DNA of 64,000 bases from Brachybacterium sp042666875 (GCF_042666875.1 NZ_JBHTCX010000017.1:248001-312000); one strand, 5' to 3'. Shown: positions 43,481 to 52,400, counted from the stretch's first letter. Translations and numbers: made by a program. Notes: generated from the letters alone by a model not told the origin.

Positions 43481-44577
43481 GAGGTGAGCCTCGGCAGGGC
43501 GTCGAGGTAGAAGATGCCCAGGCCCACCCCGGCGAGGATGCCGGCGACGATCCAGAAGCGCACCACGATGGTGACCTCGTTCCAGCCCTTGAGCTCGAAG
43601 TGGTGCTGCAGCGGTGCCATGCGGAACACGCGCCGCCCGGTGAGTTTGAAGCTGCCGACCTGGATGATCACCGACAGCGAGATCATCACGAACAGGCCGC
43701 CGATGATCGCGCCCAGGATCTCGGTGCGGGAGACGATCGTCAGCCCCGCGATCGCGCCGCCCAGGGCGAGCGAGCCGGTGTCCCCCATGAAGATCTTGGC
43801 GGGCGAGGTGTTCCACCACAGGAAGCCGACGCTGGCCCCGATGATCGCGGCGCACAGCACGGCGGCGTCCAGGGGGTCCCGGGCCTCGTAGCAGCGCACC
43901 ATTCCCCCGGCGTCGAGATCGACGTTGCACACCTGGCGCCATTGCCAGAAGCACACGACCAGATAGGTCGCGGTGAAGATGATGGTCGCCCCGCTCGCGA
44001 GACCGTCGAGCCCGTCCGTGAGGTTCACCCCGTTGGACCAGGCCGCGACCAGGAAGTTCGCCCAGATCGCGAACAGGATGAAGCCGAGCACGGTCCCGCC
44101 GAAGGCGAGATCCAACCAGGGGATGTCCCGCACCAGGGACAGCTGGGTCGAGGCCGGGGTGTTGCCCTCGCCGTCGGGGAACAGCAGGGCGAGCACCGCG
44201 AACGCGGTCGCGACCAGGAACTGGCCGAGCAGCTTGGCGCGGGGACGCAGACCGAGGCTGCGCTGCTGGGAGATCTTGAGGTAGTCGTCGAGGAAGCCGA
44301 CGACGCCGAGCCCGACCATGAGGAACAGCACCAGCAGCACCGAGACGCTGGGGGGCGTCAACAGCACCAGGTGGGAGAGGGAGTATCCGAGGATCGTGGC
44401 CAGGATGATCGCCACGCCGCCCATGGTGGGCGTGCCGCGCTTGGTGGCGTGCGAGGTGGGTCCGTCGTCGCGGATGAACTGGCCATAGCCGCGTTTGACC
44501 AGGAGCTTGATGTACAGCGGGGTCCCCGCGATGGAGAGGATGAGGGCACCGGCGCCCGCGATGATGATCGCGATCAT
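43477..44577 (-). CDS. mraY: Phospho-N-acetylmuramoyl-pentapeptide transferase
   Basis: A 366-residue membrane enzyme with ten helices that joins UDP-MurNAc-pentapeptide to undecaprenyl phosphate, giving lipid I. Motifs: GTPTMGG, FLDDYLKI (metal Asp pair), NLTDGLDGLASG, IFMGDTGSLALGG, and FRMAPLQHHFELKGW. The start ATG at 44577 overlaps the murF stop by 4 nt; it gives MIAIIIAGAGALILSI as first helix. A Trp/Cys-containing extracellular insertion (CFWQWRQVCNVDLDAGGMVRCYEARDP) is larger than in E. coli MraY and has three Cys. Confidence 0.95.
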   Translation of the reverse strand: MIAIIIAGAGALILSIAGTPLYIKLLVKRGYGQFIRDDGPTSHATKRGTPTMGGVAIILATILGYSLSHLVLLTPPSVSVLLVLFLMVGLGVVGFLDDYLKISQQRSLGLRPRAKLLGQFLVATAFAVLALLFPDGEGNTPASTQLSLVRDIPWLDLAFGGTVLGFILFAIWANFLVAAWSNGVNLTDGLDGLASGATIIFTATYLVVCFWQWRQVCNVDLDAGGMVRCYEARDPLDAAVLCAAIIGASVGFLWWNTSPAKIFMGDTGSLALGGAIAGLTIVSRTEILGAIIGGLFVMISLSVIIQVGSFKLTGRRVFRMAPLQHHFELKGWNEVTIVVRFWIVAGILAGVGLGIFYLDALPRLTS

Positions 44578-46046
44578 GCGTCGTCTCCTCCATCCGCCCG
44601 CGAGGTGGGCTGAACCTGCCGCTCCAGGTGCGCGATCAGTGGCTGGGCGATCTGCCGCAGACCGGCGTCCCGGGACGACTTCAGCAGCACCGCGTCTCCG
44701 GGCGCCACCGTACGTTCTAGCACAGCGATCGCATCCTCCACGGTCTCGAGGTATTCGGACTCGCCCCCGAAGCTGCCCTCGAGGCTCGCGCCATGGTGGA
44801 TGGGGGCCGCGCCGTCGCCGACGACATACAGCTGGCTGATGTTCAGCCGCACCACCAGCCGGCCGATCTCGTCGTGCAGACGCACCGAGTCCGGGCCGAG
44901 CTCGAGCATCTCGCCGAGGACCGCGATGGTGCGGCGCCCCCGTCCGAGGTGGGCCAGGGTCTTCAGCGCGTGCCGCATCGAATCCGGGTTCGCGTTGTAG
45001 GCGTCGTCGATGATCAGCGCGCCGCCCGCGCGGATGGCCTCCATGCGCTGGCCGGAGGCGAGCTTGGCACCATCCAGCGCGGCGACCGCGGCGGCGGGGT
45101 CCACCCCGGCGGCCAGCGCCGCGCTCAGGGCGGCGACCGCCGTGGCGGCCAGGTGCTCGCCGAGGAGGTCGGGGCGCACCGGGAAGCGCCCGGCCGGGAT
45201 CGGCTCGCCGCGCAGGGTGGTCACTCCCTCGGGGACGACGAGGGTGAAGCGGATCCGTGCCTCGTCGTCGAGGGTGAGGTCGTCCCCGCGCACGTCGCCG
45301 GAGGTGAAGCCCCACATCAGGGAGTCGGCGGCGGTGCGGGACGCCATCGCCGCCACCCGCGGGTCCTCCGCGTTCAGGACTGCCCGTCCGGTCGCCTCGA
45401 GCGCTTCGACGAGCTCGCTCTTGGCCGTCGCGATCGCCTCGACGCTGCCGAACTCGCCGAGGTGGGCGCTGCCGACGTTGAGGACGAGGGAGATGTCGGG
45501 GCGCGCGATGGCGGTCAGTGCCGCGATGTGCCCGATGCCGCGGGCGCCCATCTCCAGGACGAGGAAACGGGTCTCGCTGGTCAGCCGCAGCACTGTCAGC
45601 GGCAGCCCGAGTTCATTGTTGAAGCTGCCGACGGGTGCGATCGTCGGCCCCTGTGTGCGCAGGATCGTGCCGAGCAGATCCTTGGCGCCGGTCTTGCCGG
45701 CGCTTCCGGTGATCGCCACGACCACCAGGTCCGGGCCCACCTCCCGGGCCCGTGCGAGCTGGGCCCGCGCCAGCTGGGACAGGGCCTCGCGCACGTCGTC
45801 CACCAGGACCGCGGGCACCCCGAGGTCCCGGGAGGCGAGCGCGAGCGCGGCGCCGGCCTCACGGGCGACGCCGAGGTAGTCGTGGCCATCGGCGTGCTCG
45901 CCGGCGAAGGCGGCGAAGAGGTCACCGGTGGTGACCTCGCGGGAGTCGATGCGGGCCTCGCCGGTGACGGTCTCGTCCCCGGTCGCTCCGCCCACCAGTC
46001 GGCCGCCGGTGATGTCGGCGATCTCCCGTGCCGTGGTTGTGAGCAT
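44574..46046 (-). CDS. murF: UDP-MurNAc-tripeptide-D-alanyl-D-alanine ligase
   Basis: A 490-residue Mur ligase adding D-Ala-D-Ala to the UDP-MurNAc-tripeptide. ATP loop ITGSAGKTGAKD (112-123; GSxGKT with Ala-Lys-Asp after it, as in the family), VGSFNNELGLPLTVL, MGARGIGHI, NVGSAHLGEFGS, and C-terminal DDAYNANPDSM. Start ATG 46046 lies 2 bp after the murE stop. No ddl gene is present in the cluster, so D-Ala-D-Ala must come from elsewhere in the genome. Confidence 0.95.
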   Translation of the reverse strand: MLTTTAREIADITGGRLVGGATGDETVTGEARIDSREVTTGDLFAAFAGEHADGHDYLGVAREAGAALALASRDLGVPAVLVDDVREALSQLARAQLARAREVGPDLVVVAITGSAGKTGAKDLLGTILRTQGPTIAPVGSFNNELGLPLTVLRLTSETRFLVLEMGARGIGHIAALTAIARPDISLVLNVGSAHLGEFGSVEAIATAKSELVEALEATGRAVLNAEDPRVAAMASRTAADSLMWGFTSGDVRGDDLTLDDEARIRFTLVVPEGVTTLRGEPIPAGRFPVRPDLLGEHLAATAVAALSAALAAGVDPAAAVAALDGAKLASGQRMEAIRAGGALIIDDAYNANPDSMRHALKTLAHLGRGRRTIAVLGEMLELGPDSVRLHDEIGRLVVRLNISQLYVVGDGAAPIHHGASLEGSFGGESEYLETVEDAIAVLERTVAPGDAVLLKSSRDAGLRQIAQPLIAHLERQVQPTSRADGGDDA

Positions 46047-46048
46047 GG

Positions 46049-47674
46049 TCAGCGTCCTCCGTCGGTGTCGTCGGCGCCCGATCCGCCGCGCGCGGCCAGC
46101 GCGTCGCGCAGCCGGAGGCGGTCATCGAACGGATGGACGATACCGCCGATCTGCTGTCCGGCCTCGGCCCCCTTGCCCGCCACGAGGATGGTGTCTGCCA
46201 CGTCGGCCAGTCGGACGGCGAGATCGATCGCGTCGCCCCGTCCTTCCACGTCGTGGACCTGCGCGTTCGTCCCTGCGGGGATGCCGGAGCGCACGGCGCG
46301 GCGGATCTCGGCCGGGTCTTCGGTGCGGGGGTTGTCGTCCGTGATGATCACCACGTCCGCGAGGCGGGCGGCGACCTCGCCCATGACCGGTCGTTTGCTG
46401 CGGTCACGGTCCCCGCCGGCTCCCATCACGACCAGCAGCCGTCGGGTGCCCGGGACGGTGCGCAGGGTGCTCAGCGCCTGTTCGAGGGCGTCGGCGGTGT
46501 GGGAGTAGTCGACCACGCCGCGCACCGGCTCCAGGGCCACCAGCTCCATCCGACCGGGCACCGTGCCGGCCTCGGCGAGGGCGCGGGTCACGTGGGGGCC
46601 GCTGTGCCCGACCGCGGCCAGCAGCAGCTCGGCGGCGAGGGTGTTGGCGACGTAGTGGCGGCCGGGGAGGGCGGCGTGCAGCGTGCGCGTCCCCTCGGGG
46701 CCGTGGACGGTGAATGTGCTGCCGTACTCCTCGGCGCGGATGGCGCTCGCGGTGTGATCCGCCTGCACCTCGGGCAGGGTGGCATAGGTGGTCACGGGCA
46801 CCTCTGCCTCGCGGGCCAGCCGCCGGCCCCACTCGTCGTCGACACAGACGATGCCGCGGGCCGAGTGCTCGGGAGTGAACAGGCGTCGCTTGGCGGCGTA
46901 GTACTCCTCCATCGAGCCGTGGAAGTCCAGGTGGTCCTGGCTGAGGTTGGTGAAGCAGGCGATGTCGAAGACCAGACCGTCGGCCCGGTGGAGGACCAGG
47001 GCGTGACTGGAGACCTCCATGGAGGCGACCTCCACGCGGTCCTCGCGCATGCGGGCGAGGATGCCGTGCAGTTCGGGAGCCTCAGGCGTGGTGCGCACGG
47101 TGGAGACGGCATGCTCGGTCCCGTCGGCGGAGCGGTAGGTGGTGCCGCTGGTGCCGATCACGCCGGCGGGCACGCCGAGGGCGTCCAGCGCGCGGGTCAC
47201 GACCGTGGTCACCGACGTCTTGCCGTTGGTGCCGGTCACGCCGACGGTGCGAAGGTGGTCGGCAGGCCTGCCCTGGACCAGCGCCGCGGCGACGGCGGTG
47301 GCCCGCCGGGGGTCCTCGACCACGAGCACAGGCAGACCGGCGCGGCGGCAGCGCTCCTCGCCGGTGGGGTCCGTCAGCGCCATGACCGCCCCCAGCTCGC
47401 GAGCCTGGACGGCGAAGTCGGCGCCGTGGGCGGTGGCTCCCGGCAGCGCGCACCACAGGTCCCCGGGCAGGACGCTGCGGGAGTCGAGGGTGACCCCGGT
47501 CAGGGGCAGATCCTCGACGGGCGCAGGGGCTCCCAGTGCGCGCGCGACGGCACCTGCGCCCGCGCCTGCGGGCCGACGGGGCCGAGCGGGGTCGATGATC
47601 GGTTCCGCGTCGCGGGATCCGTCGGCCGCAGAGTCCGCGGGAGGCTGAGGGGCAGGGGGCACGGCGTCGCTCAC
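46049..47674 (-). CDS. murE: UDP-MurNAc-L-Ala-D-Glu: meso-DAP ligase
   Basis: A 541-residue Mur ligase adding the third stem residue. ATP loop GTNGKTSVT (148-156), EVSSHALVLHRADGLVFDIACFTNLSQDHLDFHG, and DDNPRTEDP (446-454). The DNPR tetrapeptide is the signature for selecting meso-DAP rather than L-Lys, which agrees with the dapC, dapD and dapE genes in the same window. Start is the GTG at 47674, overlapping the ftsI stop as GTGA, with GGAG 8 nt upstream. The first about 45 residues are Pro/Ala-rich and specific to this lineage. Confidence 0.95.
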   Translation of the reverse strand: MSDAVPPAPQPPADSAADGSRDAEPIIDPARPRRPAGAGAGAVARALGAPAPVEDLPLTGVTLDSRSVLPGDLWCALPGATAHGADFAVQARELGAVMALTDPTGEERCRRAGLPVLVVEDPRRATAVAAALVQGRPADHLRTVGVTGTNGKTSVTTVVTRALDALGVPAGVIGTSGTTYRSADGTEHAVSTVRTTPEAPELHGILARMREDRVEVASMEVSSHALVLHRADGLVFDIACFTNLSQDHLDFHGSMEEYYAAKRRLFTPEHSARGIVCVDDEWGRRLAREAEVPVTTYATLPEVQADHTASAIRAEEYGSTFTVHGPEGTRTLHAALPGRHYVANTLAAELLLAAVGHSGPHVTRALAEAGTVPGRMELVALEPVRGVVDYSHTADALEQALSTLRTVPGTRRLLVVMGAGGDRDRSKRPVMGEVAARLADVVIITDDNPRTEDPAEIRRAVRSGIPAGTNAQVHDVEGRGDAIDLAVRLADVADTILVAGKGAEAGQQIGGIVHPFDDRLRLRDALAARGGSGADDTDGGR

Positions 47675-49461
47675 CACTCGTTCTCCAGCTCGCGGCCCGG
47701 CTGACCGGTGGGCGGGATGCCCTGGTTCTGCAGGGCGAAGGTGGTCAGCTCGGAGAAGGCGGGGGAGGCGGACTTGGTCCCGGAGATGAAGCTGTCCAGA
47801 CCGAAGAGGAACACGCCGACCACGAGGTCGGGGTCGTCGGCCGGGGCGAAACCGATGAAGGAGGCGGTGTAGGTGTCCTTCCCGGTCTGCGCGGTCCCGG
47901 ACTTCCCGGCGGTGGCATAGCCCGTCACGCTGGCTGCGGAGCCCTCCTCGACGTTGTTGTCCATGAGGGCGCGCATCGTCGCAGCCGTCTCGCTGGAGAC
48001 CACGCGGGTGCTCTCGGCCTGGTGAGCCGGCTCGATGCTGCCATCCTCCTGACGGGTGCCGTCGATGAGCGAGGGCTGGACCCGCACGCCGTCGTTGGCG
48101 AAGGTGCCGACGGCGGAGACCATCTGCAGGGCATTGACGCTGTACCCCTGTCCGAACGATGTCGTATAGCGGGTGCGCCCGTTCCACTCATCGGCCGGGC
48201 GGAGTATGCCGGCGGACTCGCCCGGCAGCTCCACCCCGGTCGGCTCGCCGAGGCCGAAGGCGCGCAGGTAGTCGTAGCGAGTGTCCGGGGAGAGAGTCTC
48301 GGCGACCTGGACGGTGCCGACGTTGGAGCTGTGCTTGAGCACGCCCGCGAGGGTGAGCCGCTGGTGCTCGTGGTAGTGGGAGTCCTTGATCCGGTGCCCG
48401 TCGAAGTACTTCTCGTAGGGAATCTCGTACTGCGACTCCGGCGTCACCTTTCCTTCCTCCAGGGCGGCGGACATCGTGAACAGCTTCCCCGTCGAGCCCG
48501 GCTCGAACACGCTGGAGATCGACCGGTTGCCGCGGTTCTTCTCCTCGGCGGCACCGGGGTCGTTGGGGTCGAAGGTGGGGTGCTCGGCCAGGGCCAGCAC
48601 CTGACCGGTCTTGGCGTTCAGCACGACCGCGCTGCCGCCGGTGGCGCCCCACTGATCCACGGCTCCGGCGACGATCTGCTGCGCCTTCCACTGCAGGTCG
48701 CGATCGATGGTGAGCACCACATCACTGCCGTCGACGGCAGGGGTGGTCTCCTGCTTCCCGGTCGGGATGATCTGACCGCCGGCCCCGCGCTCGTAGGTGG
48801 TCTTTCCGTCGGTGCCGCTGAGTGCCTCGTCGAACGACAGCTCGGTGCCGGCCAGCGCGGTGCCGTCGGATCCGACGAAGCCGAGGATGTTGCCGCCGAC
48901 GGACCCGGCCGGATAGATGCGGTCGGCGACGCGATCGGCGCCGATGCCGTTGATCCGCAGTGAGATCACCGCGTCGCGCACCTTGGGGTCGACGTTCTTC
49001 TGCAGGTACTTGAAGCCGCTGTCGCCGGTGAGGGCCTTCTCGGTGTCGGCGACGGACATGTCGAGCACGGGCGCCAGCTCCTGGGCGGCGGCCTCGACGC
49101 CGGAGGCCTCCCCGTCCTCGGCGTTCTGCTTGTAGTCGTCGACCTGCCGCTGGTTGACCCACAGGTCGTAGCGCTCGACGGAGCTGGCCATCGTGGTGCC
49201 GTCACGGTCGAGGATATCCCCGCGCAGAGCCGGGATGGTGCGCTCGACGGTGCGCTGCTCGATCGCCTCCTGCGCCCGCGCGCTCGCGTCCAGGCCCTGG
49301 ACCCAGATCAACCGTCCGGACAGTGCCATGACGGCGACCATGATCATGCAGATCAGCAACCGGTGACGAACGGCCGGGGCGCCGACCCGGGCCTGGGGGA
49401 AGCGCGCCCCGCCCGCGGGCCGGCGGGCCCGGGTGGTGCGCGAGCTGCGGGACCGCGCCAT
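47671..49461 (-). CDS. ftsI: Septal transpeptidase FtsI (penicillin-binding protein class B)
   Basis: A 596-residue class B PBP. Short basic cytoplasmic tail, one membrane helix (34-54), PBP dimerisation domain with LRGDILDRDGTTMA, and the transpeptidase domain with S323-T-G-K326, S378-S-N380 and K520-S-G-T523. It cross-links septal peptidoglycan with FtsW. It has no PASTA domains. It starts 2 bp after the FtsL-like gene and overlaps murE by 4 nt. Confidence 0.95.
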   Translation of the reverse strand: MARSRSSRTTRARRPAGGARFPQARVGAPAVRHRLLICMIMVAVMALSGRLIWVQGLDASARAQEAIEQRTVERTIPALRGDILDRDGTTMASSVERYDLWVNQRQVDDYKQNAEDGEASGVEAAAQELAPVLDMSVADTEKALTGDSGFKYLQKNVDPKVRDAVISLRINGIGADRVADRIYPAGSVGGNILGFVGSDGTALAGTELSFDEALSGTDGKTTYERGAGGQIIPTGKQETTPAVDGSDVVLTIDRDLQWKAQQIVAGAVDQWGATGGSAVVLNAKTGQVLALAEHPTFDPNDPGAAEEKNRGNRSISSVFEPGSTGKLFTMSAALEEGKVTPESQYEIPYEKYFDGHRIKDSHYHEHQRLTLAGVLKHSSNVGTVQVAETLSPDTRYDYLRAFGLGEPTGVELPGESAGILRPADEWNGRTRYTTSFGQGYSVNALQMVSAVGTFANDGVRVQPSLIDGTRQEDGSIEPAHQAESTRVVSSETAATMRALMDNNVEEGSAASVTGYATAGKSGTAQTGKDTYTASFIGFAPADDPDLVVGVFLFGLDSFISGTKSASPAFSELTTFALQNQGIPPTGQPGRELENEW

Positions 49462-49463
49462 GG

Positions 49464-49991
49464 TCAGTCTCCCTCGTTGCCCTCGTTGCCCATGCCGTGG
49501 TAGCTCTCGGGCTCGTCGTAGATCTCTGCCTGCGGGACGGCGGCCTCCGCAGGCACCTCCTTGAGTTCCGGATTGCCCTCAGTCTGCTCCGACGGGGACG
49601 TCTCACCGATGACCTCGCCCGTGTCGAGGTCGATATATGCCGGATCGCTGACCGGGACCATGCCGATCTCGCGGGCCTGGCGCTCGAGCTCCTGCGGCGT
49701 GCCGAGCCGTTCATTGGTCTCCGCGAGCGCCTGGCGCTCCTCGGTCAGCCGCTGGGACTGGCTCTGCAGCCGAGTGATCTCGTAGCTGGTGCCGGACATC
49801 TGGATGTTCATGTACAGCAGTGCCGCGAGCGTGGCCGCGACGATCAGGGTGCACAGGAGGGTGAACGGCATCGAACTGCCGGCGGCCTTCGGGGCGGCGA
49901 CGACGGTCAGTCGCGGCTTCGGGGCGGCGCTCGTCCCGGGCTTGCGGACCGGGCGGACGGCGGGGGCTTGAACGGCTGACGTGGTGGCCAT
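49464..49991 (-). CDS. ftsL: FtsL-like bitopic division protein
   Basis: A 175-residue protein between rsmH and ftsI. A basic, Pro/Ala-rich cytoplasmic part (1-40), one membrane helix (about 42-62), a short coiled coil (YEITRLQSQSQRLTEERQALAETNERLGTPQELERQAREIGM, about 70-112), and an acidic tail (115-175). Position and layout are those of FtsL, which links FtsQ and FtsB-type proteins to FtsWI. The sequence itself is too divergent for a firm call. It is 1 bp after rsmH and 2 bp before ftsI. Confidence 0.85.
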   Translation of the reverse strand: MATTSAVQAPAVRPVRKPGTSAAPKPRLTVVAAPKAAGSSMPFTLLCTLIVAATLAALLYMNIQMSGTSYEITRLQSQSQRLTEERQALAETNERLGTPQELERQAREIGMVPVSDPAYIDLDTGEVIGETSPSEQTEGNPELKEVPAEAAVPQAEIYDEPESYHGMGNEGNEGD

Positions 49992-49992
49992 C

Positions 49993-50988
49993 TCAGTGTG
50001 CTCCCTCGGCGGATCGGGTACGGGTCAGTGCGCGGAGCCGGACGGATCCGGCGCGGGCGTTGGATCCGCGCTCGATCTCGTCGGCCTGGAGGGCCCCGCG
50101 CACGAGCGGGGTGAAGGTGGGCCGGTGCTCCTCGAGCTCGACCGGCAGTCCGGGGGGTGCCGAGGACCGGGTCCGTCGCGCGAAGGCGGTCTTGACCAGG
50201 CGGTCCTCGCCCGAGTGGTAGGACTCCACGACGATGCGGCCGCCCACGTGCAGGCAGTCCAGGGCGGAGTCGATCGCGGAGGCGAGGATCTCGAGCTCCT
50301 GGTTCACGGCGATCCGCAGCGCCTGGAAGGTGCGCTTGGCCGGGTGCCCTCCGCTGGCCTTGGAGGCGGCGGGGACCGCGCGGTCCAGCAGCTCGACCAG
50401 CTCGCCGCTGCGGGTCAGCGGAGCCTCCTGGCGGCGCTCGACGATGCGGCGGGCGATACGGCGGGCGAAGCGCTCGTCCCCGAGGTCGTGGAGGATGCGG
50501 GAGATCTCGGCCTCGGGGAGCTCGCGCAGGAGATCAGCGGCGGTGGGGCCGTCCGATGAGGTGTCCATCCGCATGTCCAGCGGCGCGTCGGCCGCGTAGG
50601 AGAAGCCTCGCTCGGCGGTGTCGATCTGGAAGCTGGACAGGCCCAGGTCCATCATCACGCCGTGGGCGCCGGGCAGCCCGAGCTCCTCCAGGACGTCGGG
50701 GATCTCGTCGTAGGTGGCGTGGACGAGGGTGGCCCGCTCCCCCAGCCCCTCCTGCTCCAGCCGACGGCGGGCGAGTTCGAGCGCCTGCGGATCGCGGTCG
50801 ATCCCGACGAGCCGGGCCTGGGGAGCGGCGTGGAGGACGGCGGCGGCGTGGCCGCCCATCCCGAGGGTGGCGTCGACGTGGACGGCTCCGGGCTCCTGGA
50901 GGGCGGGGGCGAGGAGCTCGACCGAGGTCTCGAGCAGCACGGGGACGTGCCGGTCCTCCGCGGGCAGGTCGCGCTGCGTCTCGTCCAT
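49993..50988 (-). CDS. rsmH: 16S rRNA (cytosine1402-N4)-methyltransferase
   Basis: A 331-residue SAM-dependent enzyme that methylates N4 of C1402 in the 16S rRNA decoding centre. HVPVLLETSVELL at the start, DATLGMGGHAAAVL (SAM motif I), GIDRDPQALELA, MMDLGLSSFQIDTAERGFSY, and C-terminal FQALRIAVNQELEIL and VVESYHSGEDRLVK. In that last block the common SFHSLEDR reads SYHSGEDR. It follows mraZ after 215 bp that hold a long hairpin. Confidence 0.94.
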   Translation of the reverse strand: MDETQRDLPAEDRHVPVLLETSVELLAPALQEPGAVHVDATLGMGGHAAAVLHAAPQARLVGIDRDPQALELARRRLEQEGLGERATLVHATYDEIPDVLEELGLPGAHGVMMDLGLSSFQIDTAERGFSYAADAPLDMRMDTSSDGPTAADLLRELPEAEISRILHDLGDERFARRIARRIVERRQEAPLTRSGELVELLDRAVPAASKASGGHPAKRTFQALRIAVNQELEILASAIDSALDCLHVGGRIVVESYHSGEDRLVKTAFARRTRSSAPPGLPVELEEHRPTFTPLVRGALQADEIERGSNARAGSVRLRALTRTRSAEGAH

Positions 50989-51101
50989 GTCACCCCTCCC
51001 CTGGGTCCGGTGTGTGCTGTCGGTGTTCCGTGTTCTGGATGCCGTGGTCCGGGAGCGGATCGCTCCGTCCCGGTCGGCCCCGGGTTCCTGGTCGCGGTGC
51101 C

Positions 51102-51183
51102 GTCCTGTCAGATTCCTCGTCGTTCCCGACCCGCTGCCGGGGAAGTTGCATCGGGGCGGGAACGACGAGAGGTCTCACAGGAC
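51102..51183 (-). terminator. Long hairpin between mraZ and rsmH
   Basis: A 13-bp perfect inner stem (51116-51128 with 51157-51169) inside an outer 7-bp stem (51102-51108 with 51177-51183), loop of 28 nt. It begins 20 bp after the mraZ stop. It may be a partial terminator or an RNA processing point that separates expression of mraZ from the rest of the cluster. Confidence 0.6.
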
Positions 51184-51203
51184 GGATGTCCCTCGGGCGG
51201 AAC

Positions 51204-51635
51204 TCAGAACAGGCCGGGGACCACCTCTTCGGAGGTCTCGGCGAAGCCTTCTTCCTTCTGCTCGAGGTAGCGCTCCCAGGCCGGGAGCGACCAGATCTCG
51301 AGCCGGTCGAGTGCACCGATGACGGCGCACTCCCGGTCCAGGTCCGCGTAACCGCGCAGATGTCCCGGGATGGTGATCCGGCCCTGCTTGTCCGGGATGA
51401 CGTCCTCCGCGCCGGACAGCAGCACACGCAGGTAGTCGCGCGTGCGGCGATCGGTGGTGGGCGCCCGACGGGCCTCCTCGAGCTTCTGGCGGAACTCGGC
51501 GAGCGGGTACACGGCGATGCAGTGCTCCTGCCCACGAGTCATGACCAGTCCCGAGGCGAGCTCGTCGCGGAACTTGGCCGGGAAGATCAGGCGTCCCTTC
51601 TCGTCGAGCTTGGGCGTGAAGGTGCCGAGGAACAT
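51204..51635 (-). CDS. mraZ: Transcriptional regulator MraZ
   Basis: A 143-residue ring-forming DNA-binding protein with two SpoVT/AbrB-type repeats: MFLGTFTPKLDEKGRLIFPAKFRDEL (first DxxGR motif) and VIPDKQGRITIPGHLRGYADL (second). MraZ binds repeated TGGGN boxes in front of its own gene and controls the division cluster, as shown in E. coli and mollicutes. AAGGGGGG precedes the ATG. Five such boxes lie 40-84 bp upstream. This is the first gene of the dcw cluster. Confidence 0.95.
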   Translation of the reverse strand: MFLGTFTPKLDEKGRLIFPAKFRDELASGLVMTRGQEHCIAVYPLAEFRQKLEEARRAPTTDRRTRDYLRVLLSGAEDVIPDKQGRITIPGHLRGYADLDRECAVIGALDRLEIWSLPAWERYLEQKEEGFAETSEEVVPGLF

Positions 51636-51675
51636 CTCGACCCCCCTTCACTCACCGTGACTCGTGCGATCCGAA

Positions 51676-51720
51676 ACCCATCTCCTCCCAACGCGCTCCA
51701 CTTTACCCCACTAGTCCCCA
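51676..51720 (-). promoter_or_regulatory. MraZ operator: five TGGGN-type boxes with 10-nt phasing
   Basis: Read on the minus strand, the boxes TGGGG (51720-51716), TGGGG (51710-51706), TGGAG (51700-51696), TGGGA (51690-51686) and TGGGT (51680-51676) are each separated by exactly 5 nt. A -10-like TAAAGT (51705-51700) lies between the second and third, so the boxes straddle the probable promoter. Four boxes match TGGGN exactly; the middle one has one change. Confidence 0.85.
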
Positions 51721-52123
51721 CATACCGCTACCCCTGCCCCCAGAACGACGGCACTTCGTCACATCACCCCAGGTCAGCGACGTGGTGCAAGGTGGGGGGG
51801 AAATCTCCGCGCGGCGCGTTGGCGAGGCCGCCACAGCGCCCGGAAGGACCGCGCGCCGTCGGCACGCCCGAACCTCGTGTTCACCAAAATCGCCGGTCAC
51901 AGCGCCGTGGTCGGCGCGAGGAGGAACACGGGGGTGGCGGTGGAGCGAGAGGGAGGGCTCCGGTGGAGGGATGTGGGGAATCCGGGGGAAACGCCTGGGC
52001 GTGGCGCGGAGGGAGTACCCGCCGGGGCATGACGATGCCCCGGCTCGAGGGAGCCGGGGCATCGGTGGAGCAGGGTGTGCGTTGTCGGGCCCAGTGCGTC
52101 GGGAACCGCTGCCCGAGTCCAGT

Positions 52124-52226
52124 CGGCACGCTGCGCGGGCGCTCCGACCGGCGTGCTGCGCGGGCGTTTCCGGCTGGCGTGCTGCGCGGGCGATTCCGAC
52201 CGGCGTGCTGCGCGGACGTTTCCGGC
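52124..52226. repeat. About 26-bp imperfect tandem repeat, four copies
   Basis: Units begin at 52124, 52149, 52175 and 52201 and share cGGCGTGCTGCGCGGGCG followed by an alternating ctccgac, tttccggc, attccgac, tttccggc end. The first is 25 bp, the others 26. Confidence 0.85.
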
Positions 52227-52289
52227 TGGACGGTACTGACACGCACAGGCGCGGCGATATGCGCCGCGCCTGGTCGCTGGAGTACCGCC

Positions 52290-52400
52290 GGGCAGGATCC
52301 GGCCGGGGCAGCAGCTAACTTCTGCGGGCAGGATCCGGACGCGGGCAACTGCTAGCCCGTACCGGAAGGATCCGGCAGGCGGCGGCTAGCCCCGGCAGGA
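52290..52400. repeat. About 36-bp degenerate repeat, three copies
   Basis: The core GGGCAGGATCCGG occurs at 52290 and 52326 and, with changes, at 52363. The following parts (ending in GCAGCTAAC, CTGCTAGCC, GGCTAGCCC) are also related. Confidence 0.7.

Noticed and set aside
43481..44593. Upstream continuation of the murD frame through mraY (878 codons in total)
   Set aside because: The added residues are an out-of-frame reading of mraY. The ATGA overlap at 43477-43480 fixes the real start.
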